DNA from: Streptomyces avermitilis MA-4680 = NBRC 14893
Lineage (GTDB): Bacteria; Actinomycetota; Actinomycetes; Streptomycetales; Streptomycetaceae
Direction of reading: 5' to 3'
Length of the DNA: 64,000 nt
Assembly (NCBI RefSeq): GCF_000009765.2
Contig: NC_003155.5
Location: forward strand, 2,728,001 to 2,792,000
Part shown: one piece after another, positions 17,431 to 28,862 of the stretch
Position numbering within the stretch: position 1 is the stretch's first letter
Layout: each line of letters opens with the position of its first letter
Made by a program: the position numbers and the translations under genes
The notes under the pieces: generated by a model
Database searches by the model: none
What the model saw: the letters and a program-made list of their open reading frames with translations, nothing else
What the model was told of the DNA's origin: nothing

Positions 17431-20400
17431 TCAGTTCACGGCGAGGGTGAAGACATGCAGGTCCGTGTTGTCGGGGAGCTTGATGCTCTTGATCTTCTTG
17501 CCGGCCGGGGCCGTGTACGGCTTGGTCGCGAAGACGTACGTGGCCACCGGGTCCTTGTCGGCGCCGGCGACATTGCGGTACGGCGTCCTCGCGACGACCT
17601 CGTTGCCGTACTGGACCGTGCCGCCGCCTCCGCCGACGGTCCAGTCGGTGAAGGACAGGTCGACCGGGTCCGTGCTGCCGTCGGTGTACGTCACCGTCGC
17701 CTTCGTCTGCTGGTTGCCGTTCACCGCGCTGCCGATGAAGCTCAGTTCGGCTGCCGGAGTGGGGAGTTCGACGGTCCGGCCGGTCGCCGAGGCGTTGTCG
17801 GGGCGGCCCGCCGGGGAGTCGGGCCAGGTGAACGTGAGGCCGTTCACCGTGCCCTGCGTGCCCGGGGTCAGACCCGCGCCCGCCAGCGCCTGGCGCGAGT
17901 AGCTCCAGCCCCCGCCGTCGTAGTCGGCCTCGTCGTGGTCGCCCACGTCGTCCGAGACGCCCGTGTTGTCGTACGCGGCCAGCAGTGAGCCGGGCGCGGC
18001 CACCGTCAGGGCCACCGGTTGCTCGTACGACGTGTCGGGCGACGTCACCGTCACCTTGACGTCGTAAAAGCCCTGCCTGGCCGCGTCGGCCGCGGTCACC
18101 GTGATCTGCTGGGCGCCGTCGGACACCGTGCCCTCGGCGGGCGTGGCCGTGACGCCGGCCGGCGTCTCGACGCGGAAGCGCACCTCGGGTCCCGTTCCGC
18201 CGCTGAGCGCCAGCGCCCTGATGTCGATCTTCGTGCTGCCGCCGGGCGCGACCGTGGCCGTGGTGGGGCCCACGCCGATCTGGTACGGCTGCTCGCCCGC
18301 GCGGAAGGACGGCGGCGCGTCGGCGGCGTCGGCACCCCAGGCGCGGTTCGGGGTCGCGGAGAGGGTGTAGTCGAGGCGGCCGCCGTCCCGTACGAAGGAG
18401 GCGGGCAGCCAGGAGCGGTCACTGGTGCGGCCGTCGACCTTCAACGACCGCACGTACGGGGCGTCCTTCGCCGCGCCCGCCGCGCGGATCTCGATGTCGT
18501 TGCCGTGCGGGCGCCTGATCTCCACGCGGGGGAACAGCGGTGAGGCCAGCACGAGTTCGGCACGGGACGGGACCTGCGGGTACATGCCGAGCGCGGAGAA
18601 GACGTACCAGGACGACATCGCGCCGAGGTCGTCGTTGCCCGGAATGCCGCCCGGCCGCGTCGACCACAGCTTGTCCATCGCCGCGCGGACCGTCTCCTGC
18701 GTCTTGTAGGGCGCTCCCGCGTAGGCGTACAGGTAGGGCACGTTGATGGACGGCTCGTTGTCCAGCTCGGACTTGTCGCCGCCGCTGCCGGTGAAGGCCC
18801 AGCTGCCGTCGGAGTCGTGGAAGAAGGCGTCCAGCCGGTCGAGCGCCGCGTCCCGGCCGCCCATGGCCGCGAACAGTCCCGCCGGGTTGTGCTGCACCAT
18901 CCAGGTGTACTGGGCCGCCGTGCCCTCCACGAAGCCGTTGCCGGTGGCCGGGGTGAAGCCGGTGACCCAGCTGCCGTCGGCCTTCCGGTTGGCGATGTAG
19001 CCGCTGTTGAGGTACCCCTTGCCCGAGCCGACCCGGGCGCTCGGGGACGGGGCGGCCGCGATGTTGAAGTTGTTCTGCCACCACTGGGAGCGCCGGGCGA
19101 AGGTCGCCGCGGTCTCCTTCTCCCCCGCCGCCCGCGCCAGTTGGGACAGCGCGAAGTCGGCGCCCGACATCTCCAGGGTCTCGGCGGCCCCGCCCCACGC
19201 GTTGGAGACGGACGGCATGTAGTGGCGGTTCAGGTACTTGTCGAGGGAGGGACGCTGGCCGACCGAGAGGACCGGCTTCCCGGCCGCCGACAGGTCCTGC
19301 GACGTCGGCACGGTCGCCGCCTTCACCAACGAGTCCAGTGCGCCGCGCAGATCGAAGTCCGTGCCGCCGAAGGCACGGATACCGGCGAGGGCGGCCGGGG
19401 ACGGGTCGCCGTTCATGACGTGTGTCCCGCTCGCGCCGTGCAGCCAGCGGTCCCAGATTCCCCCGTTCTGCCGGGCCAGTTCGAGCAGCGACTGCGCGAT
19501 GTCGGACCCGGTGCGCGGATCGAGCAGCGTCAGCAGCTGCACCTGGGAGCGGTAGACGTCCCAGCCGGAGAACGTGCCGTACTGGGCCCGGTGCCCGCGG
19601 CCCACGACGTGCACCTTGTCGTCACTGCCCCGGTATCTGCGGTCCGCGTCGCTGATCACGTTGGGGTGCAGGAGGGCGTGGTAGAGAGCCGTGTAGAAGG
19701 TGGTGCGGTCCTCCGCCGTGCCGCCGCCGACCCCGACCGCCCCCAGACGCTCGCGCCAGGCACGGCGCGCCGCGTCCCGGACGGCCTCGAAGGAGCGGCC
19801 GCGGGGGTTCTCCACCGCGAGGTTGGCCTCGGCGCCCGCCTGGCTGACGTACGAGATACCGACCTTGACGTTGACCGGTCCCGAGCCGGGAGCGAACTCC
19901 ACATAGCCGCCCGCTCCCTTGCCGGCGACGGGCCGCCCGCCCTGGGAGAAGCCGCCCGTGCCGCCGCTCGCCTCCGTGGAGCCGGGGTTCAGCCTGTCGT
20001 CCTGCCAGGTGCCGGTGGACTTGAAGGCGCGGTCGAAGCGGGCGGTGAAGTGGAGGGTGTAGTAGCCGCGCCGGCCCTCGGGATCGAGGTAGCCGCAGAA
20101 GTTGCCTGAGGTGACCGAGCCGGAGACCGTGCGGGTCGCCGGGTCGATCCGCACGGACGAATCGGTCGAGCCCACCTCGGAGTTGGCGGTGCGGATCAGC
20201 AGCGAGGCCGGCTTGTCCGCGGGGTAGGTGAAGCGGCCCGAGCCCGTGCGCGCGGTGGCCGTGAGGTCGGCGGTGACACCGGAGGAGAGCCCCACTTTGT
20301 AGTGGCCGGGCTCGGCCGTCTCGTCCTGGTGACTGAAGTCGGCCGCGTACACGGCGTCCTTGGTGTCGCTCGCCGGGGAGGAGGTGACGTCGCCCGCGTA

Positions 20401-20745
20401 CGGGAAGAAGGGGATGTCACCGCTGCCGCCCGCGCAGCCGGTGCCGGACATGTGGGTGAGGCTGAAGCCGCGGATGCGGGTGGCGTCGTACTGGTAGCCG
20501 CCGGGGGCGGCGGTGCGGGTGGCGTCGCCGCGGGTGTTCTCGGGGCTCCAGGAGAGCATGCCGAAGGGGGTGACGGCGCCGGGGAAGACATCGCCGCCGT
20601 TCGTGGTGCCGATGAGCGGATCGACGTACGTGGTGGGGTCCCGGACGAGGTCCGGTGGGGCGGTGGTCGCCGCGAGCGCCGGGGTGGCGCCGCCGGCCAC
20701 CACCAGGGTGACGGCCAGCAGGACAGATGACGGACGGAAACGCAT
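17431..20745 (-). CDS. Secreted GH92 alpha-mannosidase with C-terminal carbohydrate-binding modules
   Basis: A 1104-residue exported GH92 enzyme. The start is ATG 20745 (AGGAGG 9 nt upstream); a longer open frame to 20898 would read through the operators. A signal peptide (VLLAVTLVVAGGATPALAA) is followed directly by the GH92 N-domain (YVDPLIGTTNGGDVFPGAVTPFGM). The catalytic domain carries NDDLGAMSSWYVFSALGMYP. After about residue 770 comes an immunoglobulin-like NEW3-type domain (VAPGGSTKIDIRALALSGG), then a lectin-like beta-sandwich to the end. Domain order differs from the other GH92, so the two probably cleave different alpha-mannosyl linkages. Paired operators lie just upstream. Confidence 0.92.
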   Translation of the reverse strand: MRFRPSSVLLAVTLVVAGGATPALAATTAPPDLVRDPTTYVDPLIGTTNGGDVFPGAVTPFGMLSWSPENTRGDATRTAAPGGYQYDATRIRGFSLTHMSGTGCAGGSGDIPFFPYAGDVTSSPASDTKDAVYAADFSHQDETAEPGHYKVGLSSGVTADLTATARTGSGRFTYPADKPASLLIRTANSEVGSTDSSVRIDPATRTVSGSVTSGNFCGYLDPEGRRGYYTLHFTARFDRAFKSTGTWQDDRLNPGSTEASGGTGGFSQGGRPVAGKGAGGYVEFAPGSGPVNVKVGISYVSQAGAEANLAVENPRGRSFEAVRDAARRAWRERLGAVGVGGGTAEDRTTFYTALYHALLHPNVISDADRRYRGSDDKVHVVGRGHRAQYGTFSGWDVYRSQVQLLTLLDPRTGSDIAQSLLELARQNGGIWDRWLHGASGTHVMNGDPSPAALAGIRAFGGTDFDLRGALDSLVKAATVPTSQDLSAAGKPVLSVGQRPSLDKYLNRHYMPSVSNAWGGAAETLEMSGADFALSQLARAAGEKETAATFARRSQWWQNNFNIAAAPSPSARVGSGKGYLNSGYIANRKADGSWVTGFTPATGNGFVEGTAAQYTWMVQHNPAGLFAAMGGRDAALDRLDAFFHDSDGSWAFTGSGGDKSELDNEPSINVPYLYAYAGAPYKTQETVRAAMDKLWSTRPGGIPGNDDLGAMSSWYVFSALGMYPQVPSRAELVLASPLFPRVEIRRPHGNDIEIRAAGAAKDAPYVRSLKVDGRTSDRSWLPASFVRDGGRLDYTLSATPNRAWGADAADAPPSFRAGEQPYQIGVGPTTATVAPGGSTKIDIRALALSGGTGPEVRFRVETPAGVTATPAEGTVSDGAQQITVTAADAARQGFYDVKVTVTSPDTSYEQPVALTVAAPGSLLAAYDNTGVSDDVGDHDEADYDGGGWSYSRQALAGAGLTPGTQGTVNGLTFTWPDSPAGRPDNASATGRTVELPTPAAELSFIGSAVNGNQQTKATVTYTDGSTDPVDLSFTDWTVGGGGGTVQYGNEVVARTPYRNVAGADKDPVATYVFATKPYTAPAGKKIKSIKLPDNTDLHVFTLAVN

Positions 20746-21072
20746 GACGCGGCCCCTCCTCCTTCGGACGGGTCGCGCACCACAGGTCACACAAGCCGCA
20801 GGGACAGTAACGTGCGCCACCGGTACCACGGAAGACCGCGTACGAGCCGGCAGACGCGCCCCCATACCACCGCTCATCCTGGTCAACTGGCTTGACATCG
20901 TTGTCGGTTACCGGAGTAGAGTCATGTACAGACCACTCAGACAACGTTGTCGCCGCCACTGGTCGTCACAAGCCACGCTTCACCCGGTCCGGCCTACTCC
21001 CCCCAGGCCGGACCGGCTCGCGGACCGGGTGAGCCGCACCGCGCCACCCGGTCCGCCCCGAGCAGTTCGCCG
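20746..21072. other. Promoter region of the leftward GH92 gene
   Basis: 327 bp without a gene between the AA10 stop and the mannosidase start. On the minus strand TTGTCT (within operator 1) and TCTACT about 18 bp further resemble -35 and -10 boxes. Two copies of the GACAACGTTGTC operator flank them. Confidence 0.55.
20894..20951. promoter_or_regulatory. Paired operators of the leftward GH92 gene
   Basis: GACAACGTTGTC at 20940-20951 is perfect and identical to the site at 13460-13471. GACATCGTTGTC at 20894-20905 differs at one position. The centres are 46 bp apart and bracket the predicted promoter. The arrangement suggests one repressor, probably LacI-type, controls both mannosidases; no such regulator gene is in the window. 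Confidence 0.8.
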
Positions 21073-22143
21073 TCAACCGACCTGACAGGCGAGCGCCGTC
21101 GACGGATCGCCGCCGGAGCCCCTGACGACGTATCCGAACGTCGCGCTCCTCCCCGGGTCCAGCGACCCGTTCCAGTCGGCGTTGTGCACCATCACGTCCT
21201 GCCCCTGGTACGTCGCGTTGCCGTTCCAGAGGCTGTCGACCGTCTGGCCGCTCGGCAGCGTCCAGTCGACCATCCAGCCGAGCATCGGGACGTCACCGGT
21301 GTTGGTGACGGTGACCTCGGACTGATAACCGCCGGGCCAGCTGCCCGTCGTACGACGGGTCGCGGAGCACACGCCGGGCGGGGGCTCGGTGGGGTTGCCC
21401 GGGTCGTGGACGCCCGTCACTTCGCCGTTGCCGCCGTCGAAGACGACGTCGGAGCAGGAGTAGAACGTCTCCGCGCTGTCCGAGCGCTGCCAGACCATGT
21501 AGACGAGGTGGCGGCCAGACTTGCCCGACGGAAGCCTGCCGCTCCAGGAGTAGTTGGCGTCCACCGTGCCCGGACTGCCGTTGAGCGGCGGGTGGTCGAC
21601 GCTCAGGAACGGCTGGTCCTCCATGTCGTTCCAGGTGAGCGTCTTGGTGGGGTCGAAGCCGTCCTTGGTCAGGTAGACGTAGAACCAGCCCGGGTGCGCC
21701 GCCCAGGCGTTGTAGGAGAAGTCGACCGTCGCGCCCGACGTCAGGTGCGTGAGCGGCCAGTCGCTGCGCGGGAGGTCGAAGCCCGTGAAGTTGGGGTTGC
21801 CGCCGCTGCACAGCTCGCCGTCGGGCACGAAGCCCCGGGTGCGGCCCGCACCGTCCGAGCGGAGCACCGAGAACCAGTTGTAGAACGGCGTGGTACCGCT
21901 GACCTGCTGCGCGGCCTTGCACGCCGGATTGACGGGCTTGATCTCGCCGGTGTCGGTGAGTCCGTCCTGCCAGCACAGGAAGGTGCGGCTGCCGGGCTTC
22001 ATGGGGGTGCCGTGGGCTGCCGCCCTTCCGCCCGCCGTGACGACCAGGCCGAGGGCCGGGACCGTGGTGAGGAGGGCGAGCAGGACGAGGAGGAGGGCTC
22101 TGTGGCGGGTGGAGAGGGGTAATCGTGCGACTGTAGGGAGCAT
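21073..22143 (-). CDS. AA10 lytic polysaccharide monooxygenase with CBM2
   Basis: A 356-residue secreted copper enzyme. The start ATG 22143 has AGAGGG 9 nt upstream. A signal peptide of about 43 residues ends ...GGRAAA, exposing the N-terminal copper-ligand His (HGTPMKPGSRTFLCW), the AA10 hallmark. The AA10 domain runs to about residue 245 (SCSDVVFDGG), then a short Pro-rich linker, then a CBM2 (CSATRRTTGSWPGGY ... DPGRSATFGYVV). AA10 enzymes oxidatively cleave crystalline cellulose or chitin. The perfect CebR box upstream argues for cellulose. Codon 8 is TTA (22120-22122), so translation should depend on the bldA tRNA. Confidence 0.93.
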   Translation of the reverse strand: MLPTVARLPLSTRHRALLLVLLALLTTVPALGLVVTAGGRAAAHGTPMKPGSRTFLCWQDGLTDTGEIKPVNPACKAAQQVSGTTPFYNWFSVLRSDGAGRTRGFVPDGELCSGGNPNFTGFDLPRSDWPLTHLTSGATVDFSYNAWAAHPGWFYVYLTKDGFDPTKTLTWNDMEDQPFLSVDHPPLNGSPGTVDANYSWSGRLPSGKSGRHLVYMVWQRSDSAETFYSCSDVVFDGGNGEVTGVHDPGNPTEPPPGVCSATRRTTGSWPGGYQSEVTVTNTGDVPMLGWMVDWTLPSGQTVDSLWNGNATYQGQDVMVHNADWNGSLDPGRSATFGYVVRGSGGDPSTALACQVG

Positions 22144-22187
22144 GACAAACATCCCTCTGGTCGGAGTCGTGGGGATTCCGCGCGAGG

Positions 22188-22242
22188 TGGGAGCGGTACC
22201 CTCCGGCGGGTTCCGGTCCGCCGGAATATGGGAGCGCTCCCA
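22188..22242. promoter_or_regulatory. CebR operator(s) upstream of the AA10 gene
   Basis: TGGGAGCGCTCCCA at 22229-22242 is a perfect match to the CebR (cellulose/cellobiose repressor) box of Streptomyces. TGGGAGCGGTACCC at 22188-22201 matches at 11 of 14 positions. Both lie 45-100 bp upstream of the start codon. Confidence 0.9.
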
Positions 22243-22477
22243 CCTCACTCGTTCGTGAAACTAGCGCGGATGGGGGCCCCTGTAAACGTCTGACACGCGA
22301 GGCCCGCGCCCGGGCGGGTGCGGCCGCCGCTCCTGGGGCCGGCGCCCCGCCTTGGACCGCCCTGCCGAGGAACCGTCGGGGAAACGCCTGGGAACTGCCC
22401 GGGAACTGGCGAGGAACCTCTTCTGCTCCAGGGACATCTACCTGTGCGAACAGCACGGGCAGGGAGGAAGCGAAGCG

Positions 22478-22849
22478 GTGCGGGGACCGGATGCGGGCGA
22501 CGACCGCGAGGCCGACGCCGACGACGGCCTGTGGGGGCCGGCGCTGGCGAACCTCCTCATCGGGCTGCTCGCGATCCTCCCGGCCCTGTGCCTGTGCCGG
22601 CTGCTGACCCCCTACCCGCAGGCCGGCTGCGACGGCGGGTTCGCCTGCGCCGGGGAGGCCCCCGGCCACACGACCGGCGTGACGATCGGCGCCGTGCTCG
22701 GCGGAGCGGCGGTCCTCGGGCTGGTGCTGGTGGTGGACGTCCTCATGCCACGGCAGGAGGGGCGGCGGATGCGTACGTGGCTGGGAATGACCGTACTGGT
22801 GCCGATACCGTTCGTGGTGGGGCAGGCGTTCGGCTGGATCCAGGGGTGA
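22478..22849 (+). CDS. Small integral membrane protein
   Basis: A 123-residue protein that I do not recognise. After an acidic N-terminus (RGPDAGDDREADADDG) it has three hydrophobic segments (about 15-38, 65-88, 95-118) and a short Cys-containing loop (AGCDGGFACAGEAPGH). The start is GTG 22478 with GGGAGG about 10 nt upstream. A longer frame to 22352 lacks a ribosome site. It sits alone, convergent with the sensor kinase gene. Confidence 0.6.
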   Translation: MRGPDAGDDREADADDGLWGPALANLLIGLLAILPALCLCRLLTPYPQAGCDGGFACAGEAPGHTTGVTIGAVLGGAAVLGLVLVVDVLMPRQEGRRMRTWLGMTVLVPIPFVVGQAFGWIQG

Positions 22850-22899
22850 TTCAGGGTGATCCAGGGGATGGCCCGGGACGTCGGTGACGAGCGGGAAGC

Positions 22900-24438
22900 C
22901 TAGGGATGTGCCCGCGCGGCCTCCAGGGCACCGGACAGTGCCGGGCTTGCCGCCAGTTCCGTGGGCTCCGGCTCTGGGGCCAGGGGCAGTTCGATCGTGA
23001 ACTCCGTGTGGCCCGGGGCGCTGTCGACATGGATGCGGCCGCCGTGCGCCGCCGTGATGGCCGCGGCGATGGCCAGGCCCAGGCCCGAGCCGCCCACCTT
23101 GCCGGAGGCCCGGGAGCGGGACGCGTCGGCGCGGGTGAAGCGTTCGAAGACCGTGGGCAGCAGAGCGGGCGGGATGCCGGGACCGTCGTCGCGCACGCGG
23201 ATGGTGCAGGAGCCGCCCGTGGCCTCCACCGAGGCGACGACCGTCGTACCCGGTGGCGTGTGCACGCGCGCGTTGGCCAGAAGGTTCGCCACGACCTGAT
23301 GGAGCCGGGCCTCGTCGCCGATGACGAGCGCCGGGACGTCGAGCGGCAGCGCCAGCTGCCAGTCGTGGGTGTCCCCGGCGGCCCGCGCGTCCCACACCGC
23401 CTCGGCGACCAGCCCCGCGAGGTCGACCTCGGCCGAGTGCAACGGCCGCCCCTCGTCGAGCCGGGCGAGCAGGAGCAGATCCTCCACCAGACCCGTCATG
23501 CGTGCCGACTCGGCGGAGACCCGGCGCCAGGCCAGGTTCGGCTCGATCCGCTCGGTGCCGCGGTTCATGAGTTCGGCGTACCCGGCGATGGAGGCCAGCG
23601 GCGTACGGAGTTCATGGCTGGCGTCGGCCAGGAAGCGGCGCATGCGTTCCTCGCTGCGGCGCATCTCCTCCTCGCCGCGCTGGCGTTCGGCGAGCGAGGA
23701 CTCGACGTGGTCGATCATCCGGTTGAGGGCGGCGCCGACCTGTCCGGCCTCGCTGCCGAGGTCGGCGTCGCGGTCGGGGACCCTGGTGAGGCCGGTGACC
23801 CTGCCGTGGCCCAGCGGGGAGCGGGAGACCTCCACGGCGGTGGCGGCGACCCGCCCCAGCGGCCGCAGCTGGCGCCGGATGACGACGGCACAGGCACAGC
23901 CCGCGGCGGTGAGACCGGCCGCCGCCACGACGGCCTCGACCAGGACCAGGCCGCCGATCATGTCCTGGACGTCCCCCATCGGGAGTCCGGTGAGGACCCG
24001 GATCCCCTTGCTGTCGAGCGCGGTGACCCGGTAGGTGCCGAGGCCGGGGACGGTACGGGTGTGCTTCGAGCCGTCGGTCGCGATGCCGTCGAGAGCGGCG
24101 CGCTGGGCGGCGGTGAGCGCGCGCGGCGGGGCGTCCTGGCTGACGACCTCGGCGGCGGTGATGTACCCGTCGACGTCGAGCCGGGCGGCGAGCGTGCCGG
24201 CGGGCTGCCCGTTCTCGTGGAGGAACCCCAGGTCCGTGTCGTTCTCCGGATGGAGCCCGGCTCCGCCCTGGCTGCGCTCGGCGGCGTCGGTGACGCGCTC
24301 GTCCAGGTTGCCGAGCAGATAGGCACGCTGGGCGAAGACCGTGGTGAGCGTCATCGCGGCACAGACGACGACGAGGGTGACACCGATGAACAGCAGCAGC
24401 CGCGTCCGCAGCGAGCGCGCTCGCGGCCGGGCCGTCAT
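22900..24438 (-). CDS. Two-component sensor histidine kinase
   Basis: A 512-residue membrane kinase: two transmembrane helices (about 12-35 and 165-185) enclose an extracellular sensor loop. They are followed by a HAMP linker, HisKA with the phosphoacceptor in DASHELRTPLASIAGY, and an HATPase_c domain with VVANLLANARVHTPPGT (N box) and RDDGPGIPP (G1). The ATG at 24438 overlaps the stop of the response regulator gene (ATGA), so translation is coupled. The signal is unknown. Confidence 0.92.
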   Translation of the reverse strand: MTARPRARSLRTRLLLFIGVTLVVVCAAMTLTTVFAQRAYLLGNLDERVTDAAERSQGGAGLHPENDTDLGFLHENGQPAGTLAARLDVDGYITAAEVVSQDAPPRALTAAQRAALDGIATDGSKHTRTVPGLGTYRVTALDSKGIRVLTGLPMGDVQDMIGGLVLVEAVVAAAGLTAAGCACAVVIRRQLRPLGRVAATAVEVSRSPLGHGRVTGLTRVPDRDADLGSEAGQVGAALNRMIDHVESSLAERQRGEEEMRRSEERMRRFLADASHELRTPLASIAGYAELMNRGTERIEPNLAWRRVSAESARMTGLVEDLLLLARLDEGRPLHSAEVDLAGLVAEAVWDARAAGDTHDWQLALPLDVPALVIGDEARLHQVVANLLANARVHTPPGTTVVASVEATGGSCTIRVRDDGPGIPPALLPTVFERFTRADASRSRASGKVGGSGLGLAIAAAITAAHGGRIHVDSAPGHTEFTIELPLAPEPEPTELAASPALSGALEAARAHP

Positions 24439-25160
24439 CTGCCGTCCTCCGCGGACCTGATGGCGTAGCCGAGCCCGCGCACCGTGCGGATCATCGGTGC
24501 CCGCCCCTTGTCGATCTTGCGGCGCAGGTTGGAGATGTACACCTCCACGAGATTGCCGCCGCCGTCGAAGGTGCTGCTCCACACGTGCTCGAGGATCTGG
24601 GCCTTGCTCAGCACCTGGCGCGGGTGGTTCAGCAGCAGGGCGAGCAGGTCGAACTCCTTGGCCGTGAGCCCGATCGGCGTGCCGTCGCGGTGCACCTCGC
24701 GGGTCTCCTCGGTCAGGACGAGGTCGCCGAGCACCCGCACCGAGTCGTCGGCCCGGGCCCCCGCGGTGCCGGCCCGCCGCAGCAGCCCGCGCAGCCGCAG
24801 GACGACCTCCTCCAGGGAGAAGGGTTTCGTCACATAGTCGTCCGCGCCCATGGCGAGCCCTTCGATGCGGCGCTCCAGCGCGTCGCGGGCGGTCAGCATG
24901 AGCACGGGCAGTTTCGGACTCTCGTACCGCAGCCGTCTCAGCACCTGGAGTCCGTCCAGGTCGGGCAGCATTCCGTCGAGCACCACCGCGTGCGGGGCGC
25001 AGCCGCGCGCGAGGCGCAGCGCGCTGTGGCCGTCGGCCGCCGGGTAGGGCCGCCAGCCCGCTTCGGTGACGGCCACGGACAACAGCTCGGTGAGCGCGGG
25101 TTCATCGTCGACGATGAGCACACGGACGCGGCCGTTTCGGGGCCCAGGGGTGCCAGACAT
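24435..25160 (-). CDS. OmpR-family response regulator
   Basis: A 241-residue regulator. The receiver domain has VLIVDDEPALTELL, the phosphoacceptor Asp in AVVLDGMLPDLDG and the conserved Lys in DDYVTKPFSLEE. A C-terminal winged helix (LTAKEFDLLALLLNHPRQVL ... VEVYISNLRRKI) binds DNA. It is the partner of the kinase that follows with a 4-bp overlap. Targets are not evident in this window. Confidence 0.92.
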   Translation of the reverse strand: MSGTPGPRNGRVRVLIVDDEPALTELLSVAVTEAGWRPYPAADGHSALRLARGCAPHAVVLDGMLPDLDGLQVLRRLRYESPKLPVLMLTARDALERRIEGLAMGADDYVTKPFSLEEVVLRLRGLLRRAGTAGARADDSVRVLGDLVLTEETREVHRDGTPIGLTAKEFDLLALLLNHPRQVLSKAQILEHVWSSTFDGGGNLVEVYISNLRRKIDKGRAPMIRTVRGLGYAIRSAEDGR

Positions 25161-25239
25161 GTATCGATCGTGTCCCGGTCACCTGAGGGAACGCTGTGTT
25201 CCGCCTGAGCTCAGGCCATGTCCTGAAATGAACGGCGAA

Positions 25240-25271
25240 GGGCCGCATCCCCGGCGACGGGGATGCGGCCC
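25240..25271. terminator. Terminator of acnA
   Basis: A perfect 13-bp stem (25240-25252 with 25259-25271) and a 6-nt loop lie 20 bp past the acnA stop, between the acnA end and the response regulator promoter. Confidence 0.85.
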
Positions 25272-25292
25272 TCAACTGCCTTGCCGGACCGC

Positions 25293-28025
<2,733 letters not shown>

Positions 28026-28078
28026 TCATGTGCGCGTACCCACCGCAATCCTGCCGCCACGACCATGGGCCGATCCGC

Positions 28079-28112
28079 TAAGGTAAGGCTAAGTTAGGTC
28101 ACCCTTACCAAG
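28079..28112. promoter_or_regulatory. Iron-box-like repeats upstream of acnA
   Basis: Two overlapping 19-mers, 28079-28097 and 28094-28112, match the DtxR/IdeR/DmdR box TTAGGTTAGGCTAACCTAA at about 14 and 13 positions. GGTAAGG (28082-28088) and CCTTACC (28103-28109) form a 7-bp inverted repeat. The AT content is unusual for this region. Iron control of an Fe-S enzyme would be sensible, but this is by eye only. Confidence 0.45.
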
Positions 28113-28140
28113 CTGGCGGCTGCGGGGCGCCTTCGGCAGA

Positions 28141-28158
28141 TATCTCGATGTCGAGATA
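28141..28158. promoter_or_regulatory. Perfect palindrome TATCTCGA-TG-TCGAGATA
   Basis: Eight-base perfect arms with a 2-bp spacer, about 130 bp upstream of the acnA start. It is a typical dimeric regulator site; I do not recognise the cognate regulator. Confidence 0.6.
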
Positions 28159-28600
28159 ACTCTAGTACATGGGGGCGGGCTGGTCATGCCCGGACCGCGG
28201 TGACCTGCCTCTCCGGACCTGGGACAGTCCCAGCCTTTCTGGGGCATCGGTGGCTGCTACTCAGTCTTTCCGGGTCGGCGGTTCCGACGCGAGGGTCCGC
28301 CGTCCGTGTTCCGTACGAGTCCTGACTGCCGATGATCCCCATGATCACCGCGCTTGTGTCCTCCCGGGGCGCGGACCGCGTCCGACCCCGGAGCGGACGG
28401 GCGCCTTCACCGGAGCGTGCCTCGAATGTTCGCCGCCGCGGTCAACTGACCGGCAGACGCGTCCGGTCCGGCCCGGATCATCCGGTCCGGGCAGGGCCCG
28501 TCGGATCGACGAATCGACGGATCGGCTCAGACAGGTCAGCAGCGCGCTGCCATGCCCGCGCATTTTCCGGGTATTCGGTGCGGGACGAAAGGGGGCGCGC
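28159..28600. other. Non-coding stretch upstream of the DUF4236 gene
   Basis: About 440 bp with mixed composition and no ORF having a credible ribosome site or codon bias. I see no RNA gene in it. Confidence 0.5.
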
Positions 28601-28798
28601 ATGCCACTCACATTCCGCAAGAGCTTCCGCATCCTCCCCGGGGTGCGCCTGAACATAAACAAGCACTCCTGGTCCCTCACCACCGGCGGCAAGCACGGGC
28701 CTCGCCACACCCACAGCAGCACCGGACGACGTACGACATCGATGGATTTGCCCGGACCTTTCGGGTGGCGTCGTACCCGTACGGACAAGCGCCACTGA
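28601..28798 (+). CDS. Small DUF4236 domain protein
   Basis: A 65-residue protein starting MPLTFRKSFRILPGVRLNIN, the characteristic opening of DUF4236 ('F-R-K-S-F-x-x-x-P-G-V-R-x-N'). A GGGGG tract lies 5 nt before ATG 28601. The rest is basic and Ser/Thr/Arg-rich without further domains. The function of the family is unknown. It lies 64 bp upstream of the HTH-MurA gene in the same direction and could be cotranscribed. Confidence 0.7.
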   Translation: MPLTFRKSFRILPGVRLNINKHSWSLTTGGKHGPRHTHSSTGRRTTSMDLPGPFGWRRTRTDKRH

Positions 28799-28834
28799 CA
28801 GCTCATCACCCGAGCGGACCCCCCAGCGAGCACC

Positions 28835-28850
28835 ATCTCATATCTGAGAT
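28835..28850. promoter_or_regulatory. Palindrome at the translation start of the HTH-MurA gene
   Basis: ATCTCA-TATC-TGAGAT has 6-bp perfect arms centred 20 bp before ATG 28863. The gene has no Shine-Dalgarno sequence, and the palindrome occupies the place of a -10 or a leader. The encoded protein has its own XRE helix-turn-helix, so autoregulation is a reasonable guess. Confidence 0.5.
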
Positions 28851-28862
28851 AGCCTCAGCCTC

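Noticed and set aside
28169..28600. Upstream extension of the DUF4236 ORF to a 209-residue protein
   Set aside because: The extension has no domain and irregular codon use. The DUF4236 domain begins exactly at ATG 28601, which has its own ribosome site.
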